Shown in pieces: positions 46,620 to 58,240 of a stretch of 64,000 bases of DNA. Both the position numbers and the translations under genes were made by a program. The notes under the pieces are model-generated. The model did no database searches. It was not told the DNA's origin and saw only the letters and a program-made list of their open reading frames with translations. How positions within the stretch are numbered: the stretch's first letter is position 1; each line of letters begins with the position of its first letter. The stretch lies in NCBI RefSeq assembly GCF_029784165.1, contig NC_073696.1:20355530-20419529 (forward strand), given 5' to 3'. Origin of the DNA: Wyeomyia smithii (Eukaryota; Arthropoda; Insecta; Diptera; Culicidae).

Positions 46620-47880
46620 CTATCTGACCCGGCAAACTTCGTCCCGCCTGTTTTTATGTTTAATTTAATAATTTTCAACATTCCAAATTCATTGATTTCT
46701 TGCGATTTGTTTATATCTTTTGAAATTATTGGTTTTATCGGAATGACAACATCCTCGACTTTTGCCTTTAGTACATCACCTCTATTCCGAAAATACTCAT
46801 ATTGGGTGGTATTCAGTTATTTTCGTTGTTTTCCAGAAACTGAAAGTGGTCATCTTCGAATTCAAGATGGTGTCCAGGGTCAATGCTTGGCTTCTATACA
46901 TTATTTCGATTACGGAAATATTCATATGCTGTAGTATTCGGCTGTTTCCCAGAAGTTGCCATCTTACAATTCAAAACGGTGTCTGAGGTCAATTTTTAGC
47001 TCCATGCATCATTCTGGTTAAAGAAACTCTCATATTGGGTGGTATTTGGTCCCTTTCGGCTATTTTACAGAAACCGGAAGTCACCACCCTGGATTTTAAA
47101 ATGCCATTTGGAGACAATTTCTGGCCCCTGAGCGTCATTCTGGTTTAAGAAACACCAATAAAAGGTGTTATTTAGTCATTTTCTTCTGTTTTACAGAAAC
47201 CTAATTAGAATTCAAAATGGTGTCTGTGGTCGATTCTAGCTCCTGTGTATCATTCTGGTATCGAAGCATCTCATATTGGATGGAAATCGGCCGGTTGAAG
47301 AAATACCCATACAACAATATCGCACGCTTAGCCTTGGGGCTAATTGCGGTCTCGATTAGCTAGATTAGTTGAGAGAATTCGTTATCGATATTGTTTTGGC
47401 TCATTTTGTATGTGTAGGATAAGTACAACGATACACCGTGCCCCAGTGCTGAGTCGAGAAAATTTCCAGCTCGAAAAGATCCTCGACTCGATCGGGAATC
47501 GAACCCGATATCACAACCGTGTGGGAGAGCTAGCCGACCGACATCGTGGTATTTGGTCATTTTCGGCAGTTCCCCATTAACCGGAGGTCGTCATTTTACA
47601 ATTCATAATGTTATCTGAGGTCGATTTGTAGCTTCAGTGCATCATAACAATCCCGGAAATACCTATAATGAGTGTTATTTGGTCTTTTGCCACTGTTGTT
47701 TAGGAACCGGAGGTCGCCATATTGGATTTCAAAATGGCACTTGGAGACTATTTCTGGCCTCTGAGCGTCATTCTGGTTAAAAAAACACCCATATTAGATG
47801 GTATTTGGTCATTTTCGGCAGTTTTCCAGTCACCGGAAGTCGCCATTTTACAACTCAAAATATTGTCGGAGGTCGACAAA
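46620..47880 (-). mobile_element. Helitron-like element in reverse orientation, 5'-truncated, carrying a SINE
   Basis: Read on the minus strand, it ends GAAGTTTGCCGGGTCAGATAG with T following. Its last 180 bp match the 3' end of the bounded element at 52505-54145 at about 80% identity. Upstream (plus-strand 46760-47880) are about seven block B units of about 124 bp, interrupted by a SINE at about 47297-47543. The 5' end, microsatellite and block A are missing. The terminal ATAG differs from the CTAG expected of Helitrons, consistent with decay. Confidence 0.72.
47297..47543 (-). mobile_element. tRNA-derived SINE (minus strand) inside block B
   Basis: On the minus strand the tRNA-like head reads GGTCGGCTAGCTCTCCCACAC, followed by a perfect B box GGTTCGATTCC (plus positions 47495-47505) set in the T-arm-like palindrome ATCGGGTTCGATTCCCGAT. 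The body continues with GAGGATCTTTTCGAGCTGGA and a mosquito-SINE-like segment that mentions GTATCGTTGTACTTATCC. The right boundary is fixed by the return of block B (GGTATTTGGTCATTTTCGG). The left boundary is approximate. Confidence 0.7.
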
Positions 47881-48545
47881 CGTACAAACCGTGGAACACC
47901 ACCCATGGATTGCCTCATACATAGGCAAACTTTATTATTATAAAAAAAATGCCGAGTCCACTTCACAATAAAATGTGCATTTTTTTCAGTGTACCCATTA
48001 GGGTAATACTATTGTCAAAAGTTACTCTTTTTCGCATGTCGTGTAGAACAAAATCGGAAGTGGCGCACCTAGCGGTCGAAAAGGTGACTAACGCTTTTGT
48101 CATTTTCAATTTGTCTTCATAATTTCACGTAAGTGAACTATATTGGTATTTATTATATTTGCCATTTTGTTCATTGTAAAGTCCTTTTTCCAGTGATGTT
48201 TCACATTTCACTGAAGGACCTCTTCCTGGAAATCAGTAGGCGTTGAAAAAATTGACAGTCAGTATTCGTTTGGACTCGCTCTCTTAGCGGTTGGCGTTGA
48301 AGTGTGCTGTTATTTCGATTCAGTTGTTACAACAGTTTTGATTCGTTTTTTCTGATATTTGTGGTTTTTGGACATTAGTAAGGTAAGTATTTGTTAAAAC
48401 AAAACATGGATGTAGTGATTCATGCCTAATTTCGGAAATTTAAGGAACATTAAAGTGTTTGGAATTAAAATTACATTTAAAGGCAATGATTCATATTTCG
48501 AACATTAAACAATATTTTTCCGTTTTAGGACAATATATCGCAAAT
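47881..48545. other. No gene; presumed upstream non-coding part of the pogo-type element
   Basis: Contains a small hairpin near 48189-48225 (GTCCTTTTTCCAGTGA...TCACTGAAGGAC). I could not find terminal inverted repeats for the transposase element, so its left edge is undefined. Confidence 0.35.
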
Positions 48546-49853
48546 ATGGAGTTTCCTAATCGTAAATCTGAATGTATTGAACATGCTTTGAGTGCGATTA
48601 GAGCTGGGGCGTCTCTGCGTTCTGCTGCAAAACAATATAATGTGAGTACGACAAAACTTTTTGAATGTAAACATCATTTTGAGCGGAGAAGTGTTGTTGG
48701 AAAACCCGCCATTTTCACGCCTGAAGAGGAAGTTGAAATCGTCGATTGGGTGGAAGAGATGGCTGCACAGGACTTCCGATTTGTGAAGAAATTTTAAAAA
48801 TAAGCGTCGGACAATATGCAAAACGGGTAGGTAGAACTAATATATTCGAATCCGGAACCCCATCACGAGGCTGGGTACGAAGATTTTTGAGACGTCATCC
48901 AACAATCTCGAAGCGAACTGCAAACCACATTTCGAAAACACGAATCATTACGGAGAGGGTAGTGCGTTGCTGGTTCAAAGAGGTCGAAGATTACATTGCG
49001 AAGAATGGGTACATGTATATATTAAATTCTTCGAACCGCATTTTTGATGTGGACGAAAGCGTTCGAAATGGCAGCAAGTGCCAGAAAAAAGAAAGTGTTA
49101 GCTAAGAAAGGAACCAAAAATGTACAATCAGTTCAGGGAAACTCGGCTCGTGAGTCCTATGCCGTACTTATGGCTGGATCAACTGCTGGCATCCTGGTTC
49201 CTCCTTCCATTTTGTTCCCATTTAAAGAACGACTGTCGAAGGAAATTGTTCGAAGTGTTCCAAAAGGATGGGGCGTTGGGCGTACAGATAGTGGTTGGAT
49301 GAATTCTGGAGCCTTTTATGAATATATGGCAAATGTATTCTACCCTTGGCTGAAAGAATCAAAAATTGAACTTCCTGTTATGATTTTTGTCGATGGCCAT
49401 CGTTCTCATGCGACGTATGAAACCGTGATGTTCTGTAAAAAGCTGTGTTTACCGCCAAATTCAACACACTTTATTCAGCCATTAGATGTGTCATTTTTCA
49501 AGCCAATGAAAGCAGCATGGGATACTGAACTTACCAAATGGAGGTTCAACAATGGTGGAGCAATAATCACGAAACCGGATTTTGCGCCTCTTCTAGAAAA
49601 ATCTATCAATTCGATGGATCATGTTGGTACCACACTAGTTAATGGCTTCAGAAAGTGTGGCTTAGTGCCTTGGAACGCTGAATGCATAAATTACGCGTCA
49701 TTTCCAGATCCGTATCATTTAACTGAGCAGAGAAAACGAGATATAGTCGCTCCATGGATACTCCTCAATCAACAGAAGAACATTTGTTATCGTCAACGCG
49801 TTGGTGTAGTTGACTGTAATTGTAAGAAAAAAAAAACTACTTTTATTCGATGA
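48546..49853 (+). pseudogene. pogo/Tigger-type DDE transposase, two frameshifts
   Basis: Cut-and-paste transposase. From ATG 48546 the first 75 codons form a Psq-type DNA-binding helix-turn-helix (CIEHALSAIRAGASLRSAAKQYNVS). The frame shifts near 48770, after which a CENP-B-like helix-turn-helix follows (GWVRRFLRRHPTISKRTANH). The first catalytic Asp is in RIFDVDES (GAC at 49052). The frame shifts back near 49060. The DDE core continues to 49853 with MIFVDGHRSHAT (second Asp, GAT 49392) and STHFIQPLDVSFFKPMK (third Asp, GAT 49485). All three catalytic aspartates are preserved and only two single-base shifts break the gene, so the copy is fairly young. Total length is near the normal 430-450 residues. 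Confidence 0.88.
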
Positions 49854-49988
49854 TATTAATTTACTCAATGTTTCCATGTAGATAACTTTTTAGTAAATCA
49901 CGCCTCATCGGATTTAATTTTAATCGATAACGACCCAATTTACGATTTAGGTATTTCTATTTTACAATAATAAATATGTAAGACGTCC

Positions 49989-50387
49989 ATGATATATGAT
50001 CCATTATTAGCAAATGTGGATACAACAGCGAATCACCAAAATCAATCCGAATCGGTCGATCACGACAATAGCTATACATTTAAACAGTTCCCCTGCGATA
50101 AAAACAATCGTAAACGGAGAAATCTACCGGCCGTTGCTACAAGTGAGGCATGGACAAACTATTACGAAAATGAAAAGCAAATCAAAAACCAAATTGAATT
50201 AAACAAACGCCTGCGGTTGGAAGAAAGGAAAGCTAAAATTATCCAGAAGGAGGAAGAAAAAAGGGCTAAAGCATTGTTGAAAGTAACGAAGGAAAGAGAA
50301 AAGACTGAAACCAAAGAGAAGAAAAAATTGGCAAAGGAAGCCATAAAACTCAGCAAGAAGAATCAATCAAAAAGATTGAAATTGTAA
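49989..50387 (+). CDS. Lysine/glutamate-rich coiled-coil tail ORF next to the pogo-type transposase
   Basis: 132-codon frame. The first 60 residues are polar, then a strongly charged, probably coiled-coil segment follows (RLRLEERKAKIIQKEEEKRA) and a lysine-rich end. It lies 135 bp after the transposase stop in the same frame. Related pogo-type proteins in insects often end in this type of charged tail, so this is probably the transposase C-terminus separated by a stop-containing stretch. I found no convincing splice-site pair that would join the two. An independent second ORF of the element is the alternative. Confidence 0.5.
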   Translation: MIYDPLLANVDTTANHQNQSESVDHDNSYTFKQFPCDKNNRKRRNLPAVATSEAWTNYYENEKQIKNQIELNKRLRLEERKAKIIQKEEEKRAKALLKVTKEREKTETKEKKKLAKEAIKLSKKNQSKRLKL

Positions 50388-51840
50388 TTTGTTCTCTTAT
50401 GATTCATATCTCCTAAATTTTGATTATTGTTCAAAGATGTGCTGATTGCTAGCTAAAATAAAAAAAAATAATTGTATTATTTATTTTATCATTTATTTAC
50501 ATCACTGCTTCCTAGAATTTCATAAAAATCTGTTAGCACCGCAATTCATTCTAAGAGTTGGGTGCAATGTCTGTCCAATAAAATGAAAGGTTTAGTTCAA
50601 ACATCCTATTAGGCTCATTAGGCCTGATATTGACTTTGTTTTTAATATTTGATTCCATTCGTAAGATAGATCTTTCGATGAACGTTTTAATTTGTGAAAC
50701 GCTAATTTTGTAATTGTAAAATGCTCAAAAATAGGCCCATGAAATTTTATTGCGAGACAAATGTTTGCTTTTTTGCGACATAGCAAGGGTGTTCGAAGCT
50801 CGGGACAAAAGTGTTCGGAGTTTTAATTACGACCTAAAAATTGTTCGAAGTTTGAATCAAATCAGAACTTTTTTATATCCCTATTTTTACGTAAAAACCA
50901 GTATATATTTTGTTCAACAACGTCTTATTGCAATAATAATAAAATTACCAAGGTGTTGAACCTTTCAAACCGATAGAAAACATTATTTTGGGTACATTTC
51001 TCAATGAATGGAGTTACAACATAGCTTAAGTGTTCGAAATTTGATGCAGTACGGTACATAGATTGTAATGCAACCTTCATAGCAAGCTTCGAACGCTTTC
51101 ATTGCACTTAAGAGCCAGTTCGCGAGAGGCGCAACCGCATGTTGTTTTGATGTTCTCCGATTGGGCTGAAATTTTCAGCGTTTGTTTGTCTATTCAAGGT
51201 AGGAAGGTTTGCAAAATTTCAATTTTTTTTAATTGAGGTTAAGTGGGGTAAAACAGCCCTTGAAAATGATTTGTCCAAAAACGTCGAAATACTAAACAGT
51301 GCAATAACTCCTGCAAGACTTGATGGATTTTTCTAAAAATTTTTGATGTTATTCTACACTAAGAGTACTTCAAAACGCATGGTCACAATATAAAGTAAAG
51401 AGGTAAATTTAAGAAAAAAACGCATTTATTTTAAATTGAGAATTTTCAGGGTCATCCTTCTCTTTTCAACATTGCTAGAAAAAATATCTAAATATGGCGT
51501 TTTGTAGAGCAACTCAAGAGCTTTAATGTCATGTATGAGCCAAGTGTGCCAAATAGGGTGAAACGGCCTTAGAAGGTTTTTTCAAAAAACCATCAGAATC
51601 ACTAAATTAGATATTGCATCGACACGGCGCGAAAATAGGTGGAGTTATATCCATCTACTTGCGTCAGTACATTTATATCAAGTCATGTGGAAAAAATACC
51701 GGATTATAAAAGCAAGCAAACAATCTGCAACCTTCGGAGAAATATGGACTCGAAATATGGCTTTTTACAGCAAAACTAGAAATATCTTCACAACAAATGA
51801 AAATATCAAACCAATATATTCTACAAAAATGCGAGGTTTA
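50388..51840. other. No gene; 3' flank of the transposase and AT-rich DNA
   Basis: 50780-50860 and 51027-51040 carry GTGTTCGAA words that may belong to the end of the pogo-type element; no matching inverted repeat was found upstream. GGGGTAAAACAGCCC (51246) and GGGTGAAACGGCC (51558) recall the words of the elements at 38036 and 58241. No coding domain is recognised. Confidence 0.35.
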
Positions 51841-52222
51841 GCAGAATGAACAAAATCTTAGAACATCTTACATTGTTTCGACGATTACAGAAAAAGGTAT
51901 GGCGAATAACTAATTTTGAGAAGTGTTCCTCGTAAAACTCTATTTCGTCATATCAGACGTACAGATAGGAGATTACAATGTTCAGCAATTCTTTTTCTTA
52001 TAGATTCTCCTACAACTTTGCTGATGAAACCAATTTGGTATTTTGAAAATTAGAAAAAGTAGTTTTTATATCTAACTACTAGGGGGATTGATCAAAAACC
52101 CGAAAACGCCAAAAGAAAGGCCGTGTTATATGGAATAAACTTGCTGAAGACACTGGGTACATAAAATCAATATTTAACAGTCAAATCTAAAACGATCACG
52201 ATTTTTCGAGTTTAGACCACTG
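51841..52222 (+). repeat. Half-copy of the CAGTGGTC inverted-repeat family
   Basis: Matches 44063-44445 in order and direction: ATGAATAAAATCTTAGAACAT, GTACAGATAGGA, ATGTTCAGCAATT, then CAGTCAAATCTAAA...GATCACGATTTTTCGA and the GACCACTG edge. The opposite arm is absent, so this is a truncated copy. Confidence 0.65.
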
Positions 52223-52504
52223 TGCAATGGCGCTATATCTAGAAACGAACGGAGATAGGAAATTTTGAAGTCCAATGTTATCAGTATCTTCTAGAAAGTT
52301 GTTTCGTTTACTGGATGTGCTTCAATGCAACCAGCTACAATTTTCACCATATAGAGGGCGCCACACCTAACTGTTGAGCGTGACTTGATAGTCGAATATT
52401 TCCTTCTGCAAAGTTGTGCAGAATTTTATTACAAAACTGTTTACTGAATACCTCGAACCTCTCATAAAAGTGGATTTAAACTCGTTTCTCTCAAAATATT
52501 TGCA

Positions 52505-54145
52505 TCTAAACATATAAAAATGCAGCTCTGTCTGTCTGTCTGTCTGATTCATATAGGCTTGGAAACTACCGAACCGATCGGCGTGAAATTTTGTATATAG
52601 GGGTTTTAGGGGCCGGGAAAGGTAACTAAGATATTTCGAGACTCCTCCCCCTTCTGCAAGGGAGGGGTCCCATACAAATGAAACACAAATTCCTGCACAT
52701 CTCGAAAACCAACCAAGAAAATGGAACCAAATTTGTCATGTGGATGTTTTTAGGAGTAACAAATCTGTCCAGGTTGATTCAACACCATTCCCTCTTCTGG
52801 AAGGGAGGGGTCCCTACAAATGAAACACAAATTTCTGCACATCTCGAGAACTAACCAAGTAAATAGGACTAAATTTGGCATGTGGATGTTTTCAGGAGTA
52901 GCAAATATGTCCATAATGTTTCGACACCCTTCCTTCTTCTGGCATGTCTCCAAATACCATTTCGAAATCCAAGATGGCGACTTCCGGTTTCTGAAAAACA
53001 GCGGCAAATGACCTTATACCACTCAACATGGGTATTTCCGGAATTGTTATGATGCACTGAAGCCACAAATCGACCTCAGACAACATTTCGAATTGTAAGA
53101 TGGCGACTTCCGGTGTCTGGCAAACAGCCGAAAATCACCAAATACCACCCAATATGAGTGTTTCTTCAACCAGAATGACGCTCAGAGGCCAAAAATTGTC
53201 TCCTAATGCCAATGTGATATCCAAGATGGCGACTTCCGGTTTCTGAAAATCAGCGGCAGATGACCAAATACCACCTAAAATGGGTATTTACGGGATTGTT
53301 ATGATACACTGAAGCCACAAATCGACCTCAGACAATATTTTGAATTGTAAGATGGCGACTTCCGGTATCTAGAAACAGCCTAAAGTACCACCCAATATGA
53401 GTATCTCTGGAACGAGAATGAAGCTGAAAATTGACCTCAGACACCATTATGAATTATAAGATGGCAACTTCCGGTTTCTAAAAAACAGCCAAAAATGGCC
53501 GATTTCCATACAAAATGAGTATCTTCGGAACCAGAATGATACACAGGAGCTAGCATCGACCACAGACACCATTTTGAATTCGAAGATGGTGACATCCGGT
53601 TTCTGGAGAACAGCCGAAAATGACCAAATAATACCCAATATTGGTGTTTCTTAAACCAGAATGGCGCTCAGGGGCCAGAAATTGTTTCCAAGTGTCATTT
53701 TTAAATCCAAGATGGCGACTTACGGTTCCGGATCACCGGATCCAGAATGATGCAAGGAGCTATAAATTGACCTTAGACAACAGTTTGAATTGAAAAATGG
53801 CAACTTCTGGAAAACAGCCGAAAATAACCGAACACTACTACATATGGATAAGTCCGTAATCGTAATGATGTGAGGAAGCCAAGCATTGACCCTGGACACC
53901 ATTTTGAATTAGAAGATAACCACTTTCGATTTCTGGAAAACCACGAAAATAACTGAAATGCACCCAATATACATCCGGAATAGAGGTCATGTACAAAAGC
54001 CAAAAGTTGAGAATTTGCCATTCCGATAAAACCAATTATTTTTAAACGATATAATCCAATCGCAAGGAATCAATTAATTTGAAATGTTTAAAATTATTAA
54101 ATTAAACACTAAAATAGGCGGGATGAAGTTTGCCGGGTCAGCTAG
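52505..54145 (+). mobile_element. Bounded non-autonomous Helitron-like element (1641 bp)
   Basis: The 5' end is A|TCTAAACATATAAAAATGCA and the 3' end GTTTGCCGGGTCAGCTAG|T, that is, an insertion between A (52504) and T (54146) with TC and CTAG ends, the accepted Helitron signature. Inside, in order: a CTGT microsatellite (52528-52547), a leader of about 95 bp (CATATAGGCTTGGAAACTAC), two to three block A units (52640-52940), about nine block B units (52945-54010), and a unique 3' tail of about 130 bp. A microsatellite followed by tandem core repeats is the architecture of insect HINE/DINE-type Helitrons. It encodes no Rep-helicase. Copies or fragments lie at 1690-5085, 8160-8415, 9077-9640 and 46620-47880. 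Confidence 0.78.
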
Positions 54146-55447
54146 TGCTAAAATAAATATTTCATCGCGTATTGATTCAGGAGACCTTACTTCAAAAATG
54201 TAGAGCTTAAAATTTGAAGAACGATTTTCTTATTTGATTTTTATGATAATACGTAGTTTTCTGATAATTTTAGAAACTCCAAAATTCACAATTACATACC
54301 ATATTTCGTTTACCTGACATAATTTGATACATAGAGTAATTGATACGTATGAAAATTCCCAGTGTTTGCTCAATCTGCTTGAAAAATTAGAAAAAACAAC
54401 ACAGACATATTTGCGTCTCACGAAAACGGGAAGTGGTGCAGAGGGGTGGCATCTTTACCAAAACTTAGAGCAACTATTCCCCTTGAATAAAATGCCAAGT
54501 TTTCCTAAATCGACCGCTCTAGTGCTGAGAAAAGAGCATTTTCAAAAAAAAAGTTCCGTCCCGGGTCTTTACAGGTTAATATAACAATTTCGTATATTTG
54601 ATTTCTAATTACATAAGCTCTCTAGATTTCCGCAGTTTGGATGTTACCTTCGACTTTCTTTACGCATCTGGGCTTGTAAACCTTAAATGCTCACCTGCAA
54701 TTTTCAATGCCTTATTTCGATTTTAGAATTTTCGATTATCAGTGATGGCATGAACTCGTGCAAAGTTGAACTGAGTAACACTTTTCCAGATTTGAATCCA
54801 ACTTGAATCTGCTTCCTCTCGATAGTTTGAGTTTTTTTACACCGCACACTCTGATCGATTGAGTTTAAATGCGTGCAATGCGATGTATCCAACGATGCAG
54901 GTGATGATGTAACGCGATGAGTTTTGTTTTTAGATCGAATTTATGCTTTCAAAGGACAATGCAACAAACTGTTGCAGCAGACGCGGCGCGAATTTCATCG
55001 CATTTCGATTTTTATGCAATAGTTGTTATGCAGGATTCAAACTCAAATCTAACTCAAGTGTAATGCACTGTTAGTAGGGTTTACGTGCAAACTGAAAATA
55101 AATGTGCAAGCAAGTTTTAAAACTCACTTGGATACGAGTGCAAAGTCACACTGCCTACTCTGTCGATTATATTACCATTTTAAATCTAGGCCTATTTTGA
55201 TTTGTATAGGCTTCTCTGGTTTTGATATTTCTTCTCTGGACCAGTAAAGGCTAATTTTGTAAAAAAGAAACAAATGATTTGTTTTACACCCTGATTGAAC
55301 TATAGTTTTGTGAATAATCTAGTGTAACTGTCGACAGTGGGTCAAGAAAAGTCAATCATAAAAACGAAAACAACAATTTTGCAATACATTTTTTTATCTC
55401 ATTACTATGAACAAGACCACGGTATTTCGCAAATCGATTCTGATCGA
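54146..55447. other. No gene recognised
   Basis: The frame at 54324-54584 (86 codons) has no recognisable domain. Between about 54770 and 55110 there are diverged words in both directions (TTTGAATCCAACTTGAATCTG against GGATTCAAACTCAAATCTAACTC), a weak inverted repeat. Confidence 0.35.
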
Positions 55448-55791
55448 CCATTTCCGATTTCGCTGAAACTTTGCACAGTTGTTTCCAGTTGATAAAGAGG
55501 TCATTTTATGCTATCAGTTCTTCATGGAATTTTTGGCCCAGAAAAATAAAATATTTTTACCGTGTATAAATTTTTTTAGAACCGCAATTTTATTACCTAT
55601 AACTTTGCTGAAGACACCATTTCAATCAAACAAGTCGTTTTTCAGATACAAAATATTTTATTCATCAGTCACATTTTTGGATAGGCCCTTCTGAAACAGC
55701 AGTCGTGAGTCTACATGAAGAACTGATAGTGTAGAATGGCATCTTTATCAACTGAGAACAACTGTGCAAAGTTTCAGCGAAATCGGAAAGG
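55448..55791. repeat. Inverted-repeat element with about 78-bp arms
   Basis: The left arm (CCATTTCCGATTTCGCTGAA, AACTTTGCACAGTTG, then TATCAGTTCTTCATG) and the right arm (55714-55791, CATGAAGAACTGATAG, then AACTGTGCAAAGTT) are complements. The middle is 185 bp. A related word (ATCATTTCCGATTTGGTTGA) occurs alone at 38551. Exact termini are not established. Confidence 0.65.
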
Positions 55792-58240
55792 ACATCCTGA
55801 AAAAAATATTTATTTTGATTTATTCTCCATGGAATGCCTTTTATAAGAAAAACTAGCAACTTTTCTCGTTTTAAGATTATGAGAATCAGCAGCATTGCAT
55901 ATCAGCAAAAACAGCGCTCCGTTGAATTATTTCTTATCAATCATAAAAAATTTATTTTATATATGTATTACAACCAGAGAAAAAGCATTTTTAACAAAAG
56001 TTTTTGCTATACCTCCTTGACGTCTTGCATTGGTTGCACAAATAAATTTTTCTTTGTCAGTTCTTATTTTTATTTTATTGCCAAAGAAACTTTTGTAGCA
56101 AAATTAACTCCCTCAGCGAGTGTTGTTCGTATGTTGGAAAATGAGCGAGCGATACGAGCGATTGAAGAAGTATGTTTACTGCATACGGTTCTCTATTGCC
56201 ATTGACAGATGGCATCACAGTTGAACTTTTCAAGATTCCTTAATTAATAAAAGAAGTTTTCTATGACAATAACTTATTTAGAGCCGAAATAAATACAAAC
56301 TGAAGATAAAAAAATCATTCCACCATCTCGGCATCACAAGTTCTGTTTGGCCTATAACCATTCAATTTCCGATTGCTTCACTTTTTTCCCGAAGATTTCA
56401 TCCGGTACCGATAGCGCAACCTATGAAATGAATCGTTTTATCTGATTCCGAGAACAAGACATTTTGGGGCCACCCACGACGACGACAACGCGGGTGACAG
56501 ACAGTGACGGCGGCGCCCGGTTCGGGGACCAAAAAGGCTGCCTGTCATCGCTCACATCCCAAACCGATGCTGCTGAACGCGAAGAGGGATCATAAATAAA
56601 CCAACCTTGGTATTGTAGTTCTTTTGCATTTCATCATCTTTTGCTTTCTTTCTCACACTCTCTCTCTCTTTCTCTTTATAGTGGTTGTCGAATTGATTGT
56701 GGTGGAGTGGGACGATTGTCGTCCGGCTAGAAATAGCTTGCTGGTTCAAGATCCAGTTACTATATTTGTTAAAATATAATTTTACAAAAAAATAGAAATA
56801 AATAACTGATTTTCGCAACACAGTTGCTACTCAGTTAAAGCATTCCACAAAATTGCGATTCAATTGGTGTGTTCTTTCCTTGCAAGAGAAAGGTGACCAA
56901 AAACCAAAAAAAAAGCAGTTGAGGGCGTAACAAAGGAAACGAATTTCTCGATACTATCGGAATGACGCCTTGGACGGAATGAATTGGAACGGATATCAGT
57001 TGGTGCTTTTGTTCCTTCCCATCTCTTGCCTCCTTTTTGAATGAATGATTTCGGATCATTCCGGAGATCCTCCCTCACCTCCTCCTCATGTATCAAGTGC
57101 GAGAGAGGCAATTTTTCATCAATCCGAATCCGAAAGGTGGCACATTTTTTCCACGTTTGTTTTGCTTTTGTTTGTGAGTGCTTGAACCAGTTGTGTGTCG
57201 TAAAGGTGGTCCCTCGGGGCATTCCAGATTCATTCAACACATTCTGACCATACCAATGGATCCTAATCTACATTTAGGTGTTGCTGACCACTAACTTAAG
57301 TGGTTCTATTTTCTGTTAAGATATATCACTTGCACTTGGTCTTCCGAAAGGCGTCGACCCACAAATCGTTTGCCTATGTCCTGGGAGGATAGCGAACAAT
57401 TTATTAGCCTACGGAAGATAAAGCTTGCAGTGCCGCCGAATGTCGGTTTTCATTTAGAGGTTTGTTTTGGATAAAGTATATCATTTTTTGAAAGAATCGA
57501 ACATCACTGCCTTTAGCCCTGCTTGCAATGGCGTTCTTGTTAACTGGGTTAAGAGGGGGAAAAGCATTTTTTCTCTAGCAAAAGTAGAAATTCCAACAGG
57601 GTGATTCGATTTTCTTTCTTGTTTTCACCCGACTGCGTGTGAGGATTCTATCGGACAGAACAGGAGGCAATAAAAATTTAAAAGCTCTGTCTCTGTAATT
57701 GATGGGAGTGCTGGTGACCCATTCTAACAGTGGTGCCGGCTGATATGAGTTTTTTTTTCTTTCAGGAACACTGAGCGTCCGGTTAGACCTTTTTAATGAT
57801 TCAATTAGACCTACATCGATGTTGCGGTGTCATCTTGAAAACGTCGTCGTCGTAGGAGTTCCACTGGTTGTTTGATGGAACCGCAGGGCTATTGATTTGT
57901 TCGACGCCCGGAGGCGCCAATTTTATGGTCATTCGGCACTCGGCTCTGTGTCCAGCAGGCGCGGGAAAAGACGATAAGAAAGTGCTCGCCCTTGAATTAT
58001 AGGTTGGTTGTTGGGCGATGATGATTTTATTTGAAAGGTATTTGAAGAGATAAGCAAGTAAACAAATAAAATGAAAGTTTTTTTTTTTCAATGGAGATCG
58101 GCTTCATGAAGACAACCAGTGTACCTGTATCTTGGCATTTTTGACAACTTTGATTATTTATTATCAAATATATTATTTTAAGTTGTTGTTAAATTTTTGA
58201 GAGTTTTGACATGTTCGACATTATGGAATTATTTAATATA
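55792..58240. other. No gene; largely single-copy-looking DNA
   Basis: Balanced composition at 56330-58100, with a CT microsatellite (56655-56680). Overlapping short frames on both strands (for example 56860-57240 minus and 57801-58091 minus) show no domain. This is one of the longer stretches without recognisable transposon sequence and so a candidate for intron or regulatory DNA. Confidence 0.4.

Noticed and set aside
49854..49988. Intron joining the transposase to its charged tail
   Set aside because: The candidate donors (GTAAG near 49825) and the AG acceptors I tried do not give a continuous reading frame.
54324..54584. 86-codon open frame
   Set aside because: No domain, neighbours or repeat support; length is compatible with chance.
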